A program made the translations under genes and the position numbers. A DNA stretch of 64,000 nt. Origin: Sitta carolinensis. Its lineage: Eukaryota > Chordata > Aves > Passeriformes > Sittidae. Every line of letters starts with the position of its first letter. Positions within the stretch are counted from its first letter, which is position 1. This document shows positions 25,913-36,181 of this stretch, piece by piece. The notes under the pieces are model-generated. The model had not been told where the DNA came from. It saw nothing but the letters and a program-made list of their open reading frames with translations, and ran no database searches. Where the stretch lies: NCBI GenBank assembly GCA_032173965.1, contig JAVUNC010000004.1, forward strand, positions 64,912,501 through 64,976,500, given 5' to 3'.

Positions 25913-26082
25913 CATGCAGTTATTTGTGTGCAGAGGTAGATAAAACAGAGTTCCTGAATGCAAATGTCATTTCCTCCTTTCAATTGGCAGAACTTTGGTT
26001 ATCTGATTATGTTTATACCAAACCCATGAGTGAATCTGAGGTATATTTTCTCATCATGCAGTACAATCAAGAACAAAGTGCT
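25913..26082 (+). CDS. Candidate internal exon, 170 nt, unidentified protein
   Basis: A strong acceptor, a T/C-rich run ending CATATTTTTAG, closes at 25912. A perfect consensus donor GTAAGT starts at 26083. Between them one frame stays open for 56 codons; the exon would start with two bases of a split codon and end on a codon boundary. The peptide, starting CSYLCAEVDK and ending MQYNQEQSA, is mixed in composition (acidic, polar and aliphatic residues, one Trp) and looks more protein-like than most AT-rich chance frames here. The same frame runs upstream to an ATG at 25861 through a hydrophobic stretch, so a first exon with a signal peptide is an alternative reading. I recognise no family and no neighbouring exon, so this may be a chance exon, a lineage-specific gene, or part of a non-coding transcript. 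Confidence 0.25.
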
Positions 26083-26651
26083 GTAAGTTATATTTGTGCT
26101 CACAGATTCTTGATTTAACCCTTGGCACCCTGGGGTTGGCTCCAGCATCTTCCCCTGGGGCATTCACCAGCTGTGGATGGCCCATACAGTGAATTTCTCT
26201 TTCCTCAGGGGCACGGCTGCCTCTGCATCTGCTGATGGGACTGTGGAGGAGACAGTGAAGAACTGGAGCTGACTCTGTCCACCAGCTACAGCACGTTCTT
26301 CACCATTGTTTTAAATTACTGCCAGCAGCTTCTGGTAGTGCCTGACATGAAGAGGTCATTTGAAAACTGCTTCACACATCTTCGAATAGCAACATTTAAG
26401 CTATACATCATTTTAAACTGGACTTTATTTACTTCTGTGGACATTAGAAAGACAGGAAAGGTAGGAACAGGCATTAGACTCAATAACTCATGAAGAATTT
26501 GAGTGAACTCAAAATCTAATATTTACTCACAAATGTAATTTCAATCAGAATGATAGCTACTTGTCTATAGATTTATTTTTAAGCAACATCACCCATTGCC
26601 TAGGAATGAACTCTTACTATTTGCCTCATAAGGCAACTGTATTTCTCCACC
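26083..26651. other. Unique non-coding DNA downstream of the candidate exon
   Basis: A TTTCCTCAG acceptor-like site ends at about 26208, followed by a 21-codon open stretch that closes with TGA near 26272. It is too short to judge. Otherwise nothing recognised. Confidence 0.4.
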
Positions 26652-26679
26652 TTTTTTTTTTTTTTTTTTTTTTTTTTTT
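26652..26679 (-). repeat. Poly(T) tract, 28 nt
   Basis: Run of 28 T (poly(A) on the minus strand). No AATAAA precedes it on the minus strand, so there is no support for a retrocopy. Confidence 0.95.
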
Positions 26680-27615
26680 CCTTTTAAGTCAATTGTTTGA
26701 AGAGTTTCAAGCCAACAGGAAAAAGTTTATATGAACCTGCTAAATAGACATGACTGATGCTCTTTTATTGTTGCCATTAACTGAGGTCCTTGGCCATCCC
26801 TAAGTGTTCCCTCTTCCTGCTTTCAGTCTTCCTAGTGGGAACAAGAGGAGTACCCCAGCAGAGCTGTTCAAAATAAAACAAACCCAAATCTGCATTGTTA
26901 GATTTCTGTCGTGTGCTTTGAGATGCAGTATGCTACAATTTTTATTAGGATGAAAAACAAGTGGGAACCTAAATGTGAGGGTTTTTTTTGTTGCAGATTT
27001 CTCCTTTCTGCTAGAAAACCTCCAAATTCTGGCACACAGTTAAAGGGGCAACTCTTGTGCCTGGAGCAATGAAAGACAAATCTGTTTAGGGAGTCTCAGC
27101 TTGTAGAACTGGACATGGAGAGCTATCCATGCAAGTGGATCACAAGTGATCTCAGAGCTGACCTGGAAAACCTGCCAAGGAAGTGTTCTCTAAATGATGA
27201 TACCAACATTTCTGTGTACTTTCAGGCTTCCTGACAACAAGCTATGGCAAAACCATACAAATATTTCCTCTAGAAAGTCTCCCTAATGCTGTGCTTGCTT
27301 TCCCCACCTGGGCGGTTTCTGACTTGGCAGAGACCATAAATAGAGTTTCCTGGGCTTTTTACTTATTCATGCTGATTTGCACAAAGTCCAGGATGCCACT
27401 CAAAGATAAATGGCTGACTGATATAAAGTTGGATTGATTTTTTTTAAAATTTCTTATTCAGGACCTGAAATCAGCCAAAATATTTGCACTCTGTGAGAAA
27501 GATTTCAGGTATCAGCTTTCATTTGTCATGGTTTATAGGCTACTAGTGCTTATTTTCACCTGGCTTTAAAATTAATTATTTTCACAATAGTGTCCTATAA
27601 CTGTCTATTTTTTGC

Positions 27616-27624
<9 letters not shown>
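26680..27624. other. Unique non-coding DNA
   Basis: No open frame of note and no repeat recognised. Confidence 0.55.

Positions 27625-27648
<24 letters not shown>
27625..27648 (-). repeat. Poly(T) tract, 24 nt
   Basis: Run of 24 T in a T-rich context. Confidence 0.95.
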
Positions 27649-28981
27649 ATGGTCACTGACAAATGTATTGGGAAAATGATATCAGCTATAAAAAAGCAGA
27701 CATTCATCTAAGAACATTTTCTTGAAAACAGGAAATTTTATAATTCTTAATGTAAAAGTAGTTTTTTAATCTTTATATTCATTTTGAAGTCAGCCTTTTA
27801 AAATTAAAGCCATGGAGCTTGAATGATCTTGCAGGAACTGAATGGAACAATCTAATTGCAAAACTGTAAAGACATTGTATTGAGAATAATTTGTTCTTGA
27901 AGTAAAGGTGAAAACTTCTTTCTTAACAGTCAGTTCATTTTTCATGGCTAACTGAAAATGCCAACTGAAAATTCAAGTAAGAGCTAATGAGGATAAAAAC
28001 TCAAGAAATATGTCCTCCATTTGAGAGATATTTCTGAAAGAAAAGCCTAAAAGTTTCTAAAGAGATTCCTTTTTCTGTGCTTGTTGAGATGTGATGAGAA
28101 AAGCTTTGTTAGATTGCATATCAGAAGAAGAATTATGAAGCTGTGGCTTTGGAGATTTACAAGATTCTCATTCTACACATTCTACACAAAAATTCATTAT
28201 TGCAAAAACATCCACACTTGTAAATTTACCAGTTCAGGAGGGCTGCATCTTACACTGGTTATGTACAGCAACAAGCAACTTCCACAAATTCTGTGGGTGG
28301 AGATTTTACCAACTTCGTGTTTTGCATATGAGACCTCCTGATTCTGGTTGCAACCAATAAAAGTTAAACTGGTGATGCACCAACAGGCCAAGCCAGTGGA
28401 GGAGGGAGTTTTCTGCATGACCTGAACCAGTTCTTAAACTGTGACCTGCTACATTAAGGTGTCATAACGCTTCAGATGATGGGTCAGAAATGATTCCAAG
28501 CAAAATGAAGAGTTACATTGTACACAATCCTTATTTCCTCTACTTGCATCTATACTTACTGAAGGGGGAGGGATATGTAAAAACATTAAACATACATGAA
28601 AATTTCACCAAACTGTTCTTATGGCAGTTGCTCATAGGATGGCCTTTGGTATTTTCTGAAAAGCTTTGAAAGTTCCTGGATCCTATGGAGAATGGAAGGG
28701 AGCCAGGAATTGAAAAGGCTGAGCAGGCCAGACTTCAAAATTGATTTATGCTTTGATAGAAGAGGTAACTCCTCCAGCAGTTGTCTCCTAGAGAGAAAGT
28801 GATTGTAGAGTGAATTACCACCTAGTTTTTGTTGTTTGTTATAATTCATTCTGTTATTCTTGTTTGTGCCTGTTGACATTTCTTGATCTAGTTGTGGGGT
28901 ACAAATATTTCTGTATGCTGGAATCCAGAATTCAGTTTGCTTTCTTTGTCACAGGATTGCTTGAGGTAAGCAGCACCCTTT
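27649..28981. other. Unique non-coding DNA
   Basis: Small frames at 28081-28418 and 28619-28879 have no recognised family. A 9-bp tandem duplication (ATTCTACAC twice) lies near 28170-28187. Confidence 0.5.
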
Positions 28982-29135
28982 TGTGACAGACCCGAGGAGA
29001 CAACTCAGTAAAATTACTTAAAAAGGTCTTTATTCCTTCACATATCTTTTTTAGTCACTTTAAGATAACAGGATACAGAATTTCAGTATTTATAGTTTTC
29101 CTCTTATCCCTTTGTGTCCCTGTGTATGAATTAAA
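28982..29135 (-). mobile_element. Probable LTR end (R/U5 plus promoter) of an endogenous retrovirus
   Basis: On the minus strand a TATA-like CTATAAATAC near 29096-29087 is followed about 60 nt later by GGAATAAAGACC near 29036-29025, and then by a tail ending CTCGGGTCTGTCACA at 28982. TATA box, polyadenylation signal and a CA-ending U5 in this order are LTR architecture. I could not find the other edge or a target duplication, so the span on the right is approximate and the call is tentative. Confidence 0.4.
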
Positions 29136-30434
29136 GGTACATTAACTCCATATTGCTACAGTGACCCAATTGCTTAAACCAAATACAGCTACTAAAAAAT
29201 CAGAACTTGAAAGGTTTTTTTTTAAGGTCTAAGAGTTTCTGCATTTAGTTGTCTGTGGTGCTCAAGCTGAGTGGAAAAATCACCAAGAGAATATCAGGAA
29301 AATGACACACTACAGAGGAGAAGCAAGTCTCTGTTAAGGTAGGTAAAATCTGTTATCTTCTTCATCTGCTTTTTGGAGTGATAAAAACCTTGTCCAGCTT
29401 CCCAAATTATTCTCTCAGTTTTCATGAGAGATCCTTCCCATTACTTCTCCCTACAAACCTCACCTGCTTTGTATATCAGAAGAGCATTGTTACACGTACA
29501 AAATTCAAGGTTTGATTTGGCATCATTAGCTAAAATGATAATATACTTTCACTTGGGATATTCTGGAGGAGAAAGGACAGATATTTTGCAGTAGGTTTGC
29601 AGGTTATTGCAAACATTTTTATATTATGATTCCTTTGTGGTTTCAATTGACAAATTACCTTTCGAGAAACAGCTTCTTCCTTTCCTTTGACTCAATTTCT
29701 TTTGAAAGATTTTTGTGCAATTCTTATCTAATGATTAGGATATACTGTATGATGGAAAGCCAGCTTCAGGATCTACTGTAACCAAACCAAGGACTTTTAA
29801 GCACTATGTCATTGAGGAAAGGTAGGATTTTTTTTTTTTGGATAAGATCTGTCCTCTGGTTAAATATTAAGCATTGTGAACAAACTCTTTTTAATTCTTG
29901 TAGTGGCTCCATAAACACAGAGGAGGTAATGCTGGACAGATTTTTTTTTTTAATTAGAAAATAAATCTGTCTTGAGAAAAAGTATCTACAAGTATTTGAT
30001 TTTTCATAGAAGCCCAAAAGAAGAATGATACACTTGTGAATTACGAGAATAGTCTTGATGGTCAAATTGTGCCAAATTATTTAAATGCTAAAAAATAGCA
30101 CAATTACAGAGACAAGAATATTCATGCATTCTGTATTTGAAAATAGACACTCTATGATTCTATGATAAGCCAGCCCATTTCTATAAATAGGAATATCTTA
30201 AGTGAAGTGTGCCTCATCAATGCCAAATTAAATGGTATTATTTTCTAACAGCTGGGGCTGGCGGAATTCCCTTTTTTCTGTCTCCAAATAGTTCATGTAG
30301 CATTTTTAATTCTGTGTATTTTCATTTCTAGGCATCCATGGGGTAGCATGGGCAAGTCATTCATCAAATGCTTAACAGTTTTATGAACATTATATATGAT
30401 TCTTTTTCTCTTCCATAATTTGACGGAAGCCTTG
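29136..30434. other. Unique non-coding DNA
   Basis: T-runs near 29829 and A/T-runs near 29940. A CR1-terminal-like word occurs at 30151-30166. No exon recognised. Confidence 0.5.
30151..30166 (+). repeat. Two CR1-terminus-like octamers (possible relic)
   Basis: TCTATGATTCTATGAT matches the terminal octamer repeat of avian CR1 elements, but no CR1 3' UTR precedes it. It could be a very short CR1 tail or chance. Confidence 0.3.
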
Positions 30435-30510
30435 AAATAAAATAAAATAAAATAAATAAAATAAAATAAAATAAAATAAAATAAAATAAAATAAAATAAA
30501 ATAAAATAAA
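30435..30510 (+). repeat. (AAAAT)n microsatellite
   Basis: About 76 bp of AAAAT/AAATA pentamers with one AAAT slip near 30455, followed by CAAACAAAC. The minus strand gives an artificial Phe/Tyr/Ile-rich frame. Confidence 0.97.
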
Positions 30511-33500
30511 CAAACAAACTAAAAATATGACTAAGACATGTTAAATAACCACAACCCTTATCTGAACTGTATAAAAATGCAGTAACTATAATATTTTGAT
30601 AGTAAAGGCATTTAGCACAACCTGAAGGGAAAAATAACTAAGGGAAACCATTTAAAGTACACATCATTAAGTTCCTTGGGACTTGCCACTCTTCATGCAT
30701 GGAAATATAGAGAAATATTTAGATATATAATGTGAATTATACTCATTCCAAGCCTGTTTCTTAATGTGTTCAGTTCCATTGGTGGATTTCCAAAGATAAG
30801 CCCTCTGCTTTATTTTTCCATTTTTTAATTAGTTTGTACAAGAGGAACTTTGCTCAAATGATAAGTCTGCTACTAGATATTTTTTCCTTTCCCTGCATCT
30901 GTGATATGGAAGGAGCAGAACCCAAGGTTTTTGAAATGAAGCTCATATGAAAGCAGTGTCATCCTGAGAGAAACAGAAGTACAAAGAATGAAACTGTTGA
31001 AGAAGGAAATGAGGGTTTATAGGAAGAAGCTGAACACTTGCTAGCAATGTTGTGTTTTCCTAAAGTGGGGAAGAGACCAGCTGACCAACTGGCTATTCTG
31101 TGATTATCCTAGGTACTATATATGTTTATTGTACCATCATCTGCCTAACGGTGCTCCATCTGTTAAACCCTAGTCTGTGTGCTCCTGGAACATTTAGTGC
31201 AACACCAAATAGAACTGAGCAGCTGCTTAACAGTCCTGAACCATCCTAAATTGCAATTGGAAGTGAATTGAGGTGGAAGGGATCGGTGACTGTAAGACTA
31301 GAAGAGTCATTGATACAGCATCATTCTAAAAACTTATTTCTCTATTATTCAAGAAAAAAAATTAGCCAGGAAAGCTGAGAAATCCACAAAGAAAACCCCT
31401 GTCGTGTACTTGAAGCCTTGATATTTCATCTGAATAGTGTGAGACATGAATTCTTACTGAGACTGCAGGTCAGGTAGATCTCCACTGTAGAGAGCTGCAG
31501 CAGCAGGCACTGCATAAGGGTACTTAGGGTACTGCTAACAGCCATCAGAGAAAAGAGGCTCCCACAACCTGTCCTGAGGTATTTGTTATCATTTGTTGCT
31601 GGAGATAAGATTTTTTTTTGCAGCTGTCATGTTAATGCCATGGTTGATGTTAGCGCTGTGAGAGCCAGAATTATTGCCTGAGGTGCCTTTAGTCTCTTAT
31701 GCTCTGTGACCTTTTCACACTGTGAGCTTCATTCTCACCAGAGCCGACCTTTTTCAGGGAATTTACAATGTTTCTATTTGTCACTGTTTGAACATTTCCA
31801 ATCACTTAAGAGGAAGAGGGCAAAGAGCAGAATGAGTGAAGCTGTTGCTTGGACACAAATGGCTGTTGTTGGTACACTGATAAATCTTCTAAGGACAGAT
31901 TTGCTTACTGCAGAAGACTAAACCCTAGGATTCTCACAAAGCCAGTATGTACTTCAGTTAAGCTATTCCAGATATCATGCGAAGGCTAAGCTTGAGAGAA
32001 ACCAAGTGAATAATATTGCTGTTTCTTTATGTATCCAGTTTGGATAAGTCAGCAAAAAAACCCAAAATCAGTTTTGAGCTTAACTGAAAAATAGTGCTGA
32101 GAACATCACTTACCAACTGTTATGTGTTCCAGATAACAAGGCAAGAGTAAAAAGAGGAAACCAGATTTGGAAAAGTATCACCATACCACCAGTATTGTGC
32201 TTGAAAAGCCTTGGACTTATGTGAATTAAAGATTTTCCCACTCATATCTTCAAAGGATGGGAATCTATTTGTGACTATGGTGCCTAAAAAGGGTCTCTAT
32301 TATTTGGGAGTATACATGCAAGGGATCCATCTATGCTCCCACTGTCCTCAATGGAGATTTTGCATTCAAGACAGTTGCCCTGACAGAGGTGCTGTGTACT
32401 TTTTGAGTTATCCTGGAGCTTCGAAGTCATTCACATAGTCAGATATGATGTGAGAACTGTGAAAGATCAGAGTTCCTCTGCAAAGCTGACTGAAGGCTGG
32501 GAGGGATAGCCTGGGCATTCTCAAATGGCACTTTGAGTGTCTTTGTTTAAAAAACTAACCTCAGTCTTAGTTGTGAGCTTTATTGCTAATTGCTGCTAAA
32601 CTCCCTTAACTTTATTCATGCATGCAACCCTGGAGTGGGTGTTTTGGATATCACTATGTAACTCCAAGAGTACTGGAGGTCCACATTTAGGCATCTGAAC
32701 TGAGCCCTACATCTTTATGAATTGTAATGGGAGCTTGAACATGAGCATGAATTTCAGTGCCCTGTTCTTGAAAAAAAATGCCATCTGAAGTGCCCAGCTA
32801 TTTCCACTGCTGAGCTTTAATCATTAGGAACCAGATGTTTTTCTATAAAAGAAGCAAAGAGCACAAAAGCCATGATTCAGTAATCTCAGTTTTCCATGAA
32901 AAATATCAAGCAAATAAAATCCTAAACTAAAGGACATAGCTTGGCACTAGTTGAAGATGAATTTGGTCAACTTTTAAAAGTTCTAGTGCAAAGAAAAGAA
33001 CCTCCAGATATATCCTGTGCACACACCATAGCTGTACTCTACAGGCTTTACGGAGATGTGGATAAATATCCCATCCCACAATTATATTAGGAAAGGAGAT
33101 TTCGATAGGGTACTTTGTCAGTAGTTACTTTGCCTGTATGTCAAAGTGTTTGGCAGAACCTCATAGAACAAATATAGAATTTTAGGTTTATGAATCACTC
33201 TTTTCCTTCAGCCGTTGTCAATGCTTTTCAAGCTACTTAGTCAATCTTATATTCTTCTGCCTCTCTTCTCTGGGACTTTGTCTTTCTACACGATTTTTCT
33301 TCACTGATAAATGCCTGAAATGTATGGTGGGAAACCTGAAGTGGAAAAATTTTAAGAAATGAGCAAGTCTGATTCTCTTCTCATTGCCAGGTTGTCCTGA
33401 TCTTATTTTGTGTTCTGGTGATTATGGGAATGCATGACTTAGGCATCTGACTTTATCTCCATCTTGAACTTGAAATAGCAAAAAAATAAGTGGTTCCTTT

Positions 33501-34088
33501 TTTCCCATTGACAGGATGTTTATTTAATTCTAACTTCAACAGTGAGCAAGTCAGATGTTTGTGGTACTTGTGTTTTCAAAGGCCCTCAGGTGATGTGGTG
33601 GTACTTCTTGCTGTCTCTGCACAAAAGTTAGCAGTTTTGCCTGCTGAAGGGCCCTTTGTGGACACATAATATTTCATAATATGGAGGTAGCAGGCAGCCA
33701 CATACACAACTGCATGTCAAAGAGTGGTAGGAGTCTAAAAAGGAAGAGCAAAACATAAAATATTTTTCCCTATTGATTATTTTACTCTTCAGTGTATTTC
33801 TTCGTTACCTCAATGTTTCAAAAGATCTAGCAACTTTGTCTGTGACCTTCACTGGAATTTGTTCTTTCATCTTAGACATTCTTAGCCAGCAGTGCATCAG
33901 CTTGGAGGATTTGGCTTGGTGAAAAGGCTGCTTTTAAGTTTTTTTTTTTTTTTTTTGGAAAGCACTAAGATCCAAGTAATTTTTTTCATTTTCCTCTAGT
34001 GCTGAAGCAATCTGCTGAAAGTTATATGTATAAAATGTCCTGATGTAATGGGTGCCTTGCAAGATCAGGTGACATTTTCATGGCAGAC
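30511..34088. other. Unique non-coding DNA
   Basis: More than 3.5 kb with no repeat, RNA or exon recognised apart from a T18 run at 33939-33956. Frames at 31706-31921 and 32211-32438 are short and unsupported. Confidence 0.55.
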
Positions 34089-34134
34089 TGCTCCAGTATT
34101 GCCAAAGGAAATGCTCCAGTATTGCCAAAGGAAG
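34089..34134 (+). repeat. 23-bp tandem duplication
   Basis: TGCTCCAGTATTGCCAAAGG followed by AAA at 34089-34111 and by AAG at 34112-34134. Two adjacent copies differ by one base, which indicates a fairly recent local duplication. Confidence 0.96.
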
Positions 34135-35240
34135 TGTGCCATTACTGTTGTGGCTGTTCCACTACTTGAGGCTGTAGAATATCTATAATATTTTGAGCAT
34201 TTTTTACAGTGTACAACTGAAGAGAGAAAGGTGACAGGGTTCCTTCCAAGTTTGCTCCTTCTTTCTTATTCACTGCTGGAGTAAATATAATGACACAAAA
34301 CTCTGCATACATGACTGGCAGAAATCTAAAAGACTGTTTTGCTAAAGAGACTGTGTGGTACAAGTGAAATATCTGTTTCAGAAACCTCCCAGCTTTTGTA
34401 ATTCATGTTTTAGGATAATGGAGTATACAAGGTAGCCATCTGTGATATAGCCTTTGTAATACAGGAGGGTACAATGCAGTTCTTGTTAGCCTAGGATGTT
34501 ATATACTTTGTGACAAGAAATAGAAGAAACTTCACATATAAGAATCACTCAGAGGCCTCACACAAGGCTGAAACAGTTCACTGTCATCAAACAATACTGC
34601 CTGTATTACTTTATGTAAATAAACATATGTTAACCTAGTTACTTCTGTAGGTAGGCAACTTTAGCAACTGGCATTTTGTTGGGATTTGAATAATTTTCGA
34701 GGATTAAAATAAAATTTTTATAAGGACCCATAATTCCACACTCTTTTCAGTTTGTCTTTATCTTCACTACACAGTGACCATCTGAGAGTGCTGTATTCTG
34801 AGCAAGAAATTGTGTGTTTACACAGAAGATTTAATTTCCTTCCCCTCCACCAAGCCGCAGTCAAGGCTCTCTCCTTCTTTTTTTTGCCAAAATAGTGTAC
34901 ACCATAATGAAATATAGCTATTTATGGGAGACAATATAGTAATCAGAAGTAAATTACACCCTTTAAAATTACCATCCTTAATCACAATACCTAAAACAAT
35001 GTGATAATTGCTGTCATGGGAACATGGGAAAAATAGACTAGTCATTAAACAAATACTGTAATCATTAATAACAAGTGGCATGTGAAATAATTTTCTACTA
35101 ATCACCTAGAGCTGTGGTGCAAACTGAAGATTCTCTTCCATAAAGTAAACTGGATGCTTACAGCTAAAAGGCATAAACTTGCAAAAATATTTTGCCCATT
35201 ATTAGGTTTTGTACTGTGTTTTGTGCAACTATACATTTTC

Positions 35241-35242
<2 letters not shown>
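34135..35242. other. Unique non-coding DNA
   Basis: No gene or repeat recognised; open frames at 34142-34363 and 34818-35105 (minus) carry no known domain. Confidence 0.55.

Positions 35243-35292
<50 letters not shown>
35243..35292. repeat. (AT)25 microsatellite
   Basis: Fifty uninterrupted bases of AT dinucleotide, self-complementary and able to extrude as a cruciform. Confidence 0.98.
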
Positions 35293-35295
<3 letters not shown>

Positions 35296-35400
35296 TTTCT
35301 ATATGCAGCAGTTATAAAACTGCATTTAAATTTCTCCTTTGCCCTTTTGACCTCAAGTAAGTTTATCAAACTCAAATTTTGAGGAAAAAACATACATTCA

Positions 35401-35681
35401 TGTTGTCTTTGAAAATAAACCTTCTGATGTGTTTGTTATAAATAGAGTTAGGTTTTCATTAATTGTAAAGTAAACAAGAATAGTTTACAATCTTATAAGA
35501 AAGATATTATTTAAAAGATTTCTCATTTGACCAGTGGGATTGGAGAAGTAGATACTTCGATATCAAATCCCTGGACAGTGTCCTAAAAATTATAAAAGCT
35601 AAAGTTTCAATAAAGCTTCTTTTTCTTCATACTTTAAACACCTGAAGTGTGTATGTCTTGCCTTTGTGTCCCACAGTGACA
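35401..35681 (+). mobile_element. Solo LTR, family A copy 1 (ERVK-like)
   Basis: Begins TGTTGTC at 35401 and ends ...CAGTGACA at 35681, flanked by an exact 6-bp duplication CATTCA (35395-35400 and 35682-35687). It contains TATAAAAG at 35591-35598 and AATAAA at 35609-35614, followed by a pyrimidine-rich stretch and a CACCTG...GTGTG...CCACAGTGACA end. It aligns throughout with the copy at 57903-58200 (shared words include CCTTCTGAT, GACCAGTGG, CACCTG and CACAGT). The 6-bp target duplication suggests class II (ERVK-like), which is inference. No internal sequence is present. The close TATA-to-polyA-signal spacing implies a short R region. Confidence 0.9.
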
Positions 35682-36133
35682 CATTCAGATGTTGGTCACT
35701 TGCATTGTCAAACTTCCAGTCTAAAAAGAAAATTCACATAGGTAAACAATATCATATTGGAAACAAGAAATGCTAGCAACACCTTTTTCTTATTGTTCCC
35801 TCATTGTTTAGTGTAAGAGGGGGAGAGCATTGGACAAAGAAGAGAAAAAAAAAAAAATATACCAGTAAATTTGGCATGAGCTTAAAAAGCCTTCCTTTGA
35901 TGGATAAGGCCAAGCTCAAAAAAAAACCTGGGAGCATTAATGCCTTTTTTTTTTCCATGTTAGAGATGTTCAACAATAATATCATGAAGCTGAATATCTG
36001 GAGTCTTGTTAGAGTGCAGGTAGAGAGAGAATGAGGCAGAGCTGGGCACCTGTGTGCATCTTCTAGCTGTCAACAGAGGTTGTTTGGAGTCTTAAATCCC
36101 ACAATTACCAGAAAATGATCCTTCCTTCCACAG
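35682..36133. other. Unique non-coding DNA
   Basis: Contains an A-run at about 35847-35859 and a T-run near 35945-35954; no other feature seen. A TCCTTCCTTCCACAG acceptor-like site closes at 36133. Confidence 0.5.
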
Positions 36134-36181
36134 GTAGCGAGGAAACCTGTCCTGTCTGTCGAGCTGGCTACGTTTTCTGAA
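36134..36181 (+). CDS. Candidate 48-nt microexon
   Basis: A good acceptor (TCCTTCCTTCCACAG) ends at 36133 and a strong donor GAA|GTAAGG begins at 36182. The 48 nt are a multiple of three and open in frame 0, encoding VARKPVLSVELATFSE. A second frame reads SEETCPVCRAGYVF then TGA, superficially like a RING/zinc knuckle end. The segment holds four CpGs in 48 nt within a CpG-poor neighbourhood, which is unusual and could mean selective constraint. No flanking exon is recognised, so chance cannot be excluded. Confidence 0.2.

Noticed and set aside
28956..28966. Acceptor TTTCTTTGTCACAG followed after 11 nt by donor GAG|GTAAGC
   Set aside because: An 11-nt exon is implausible without transcript evidence; treated as chance pairing of splice-like words.
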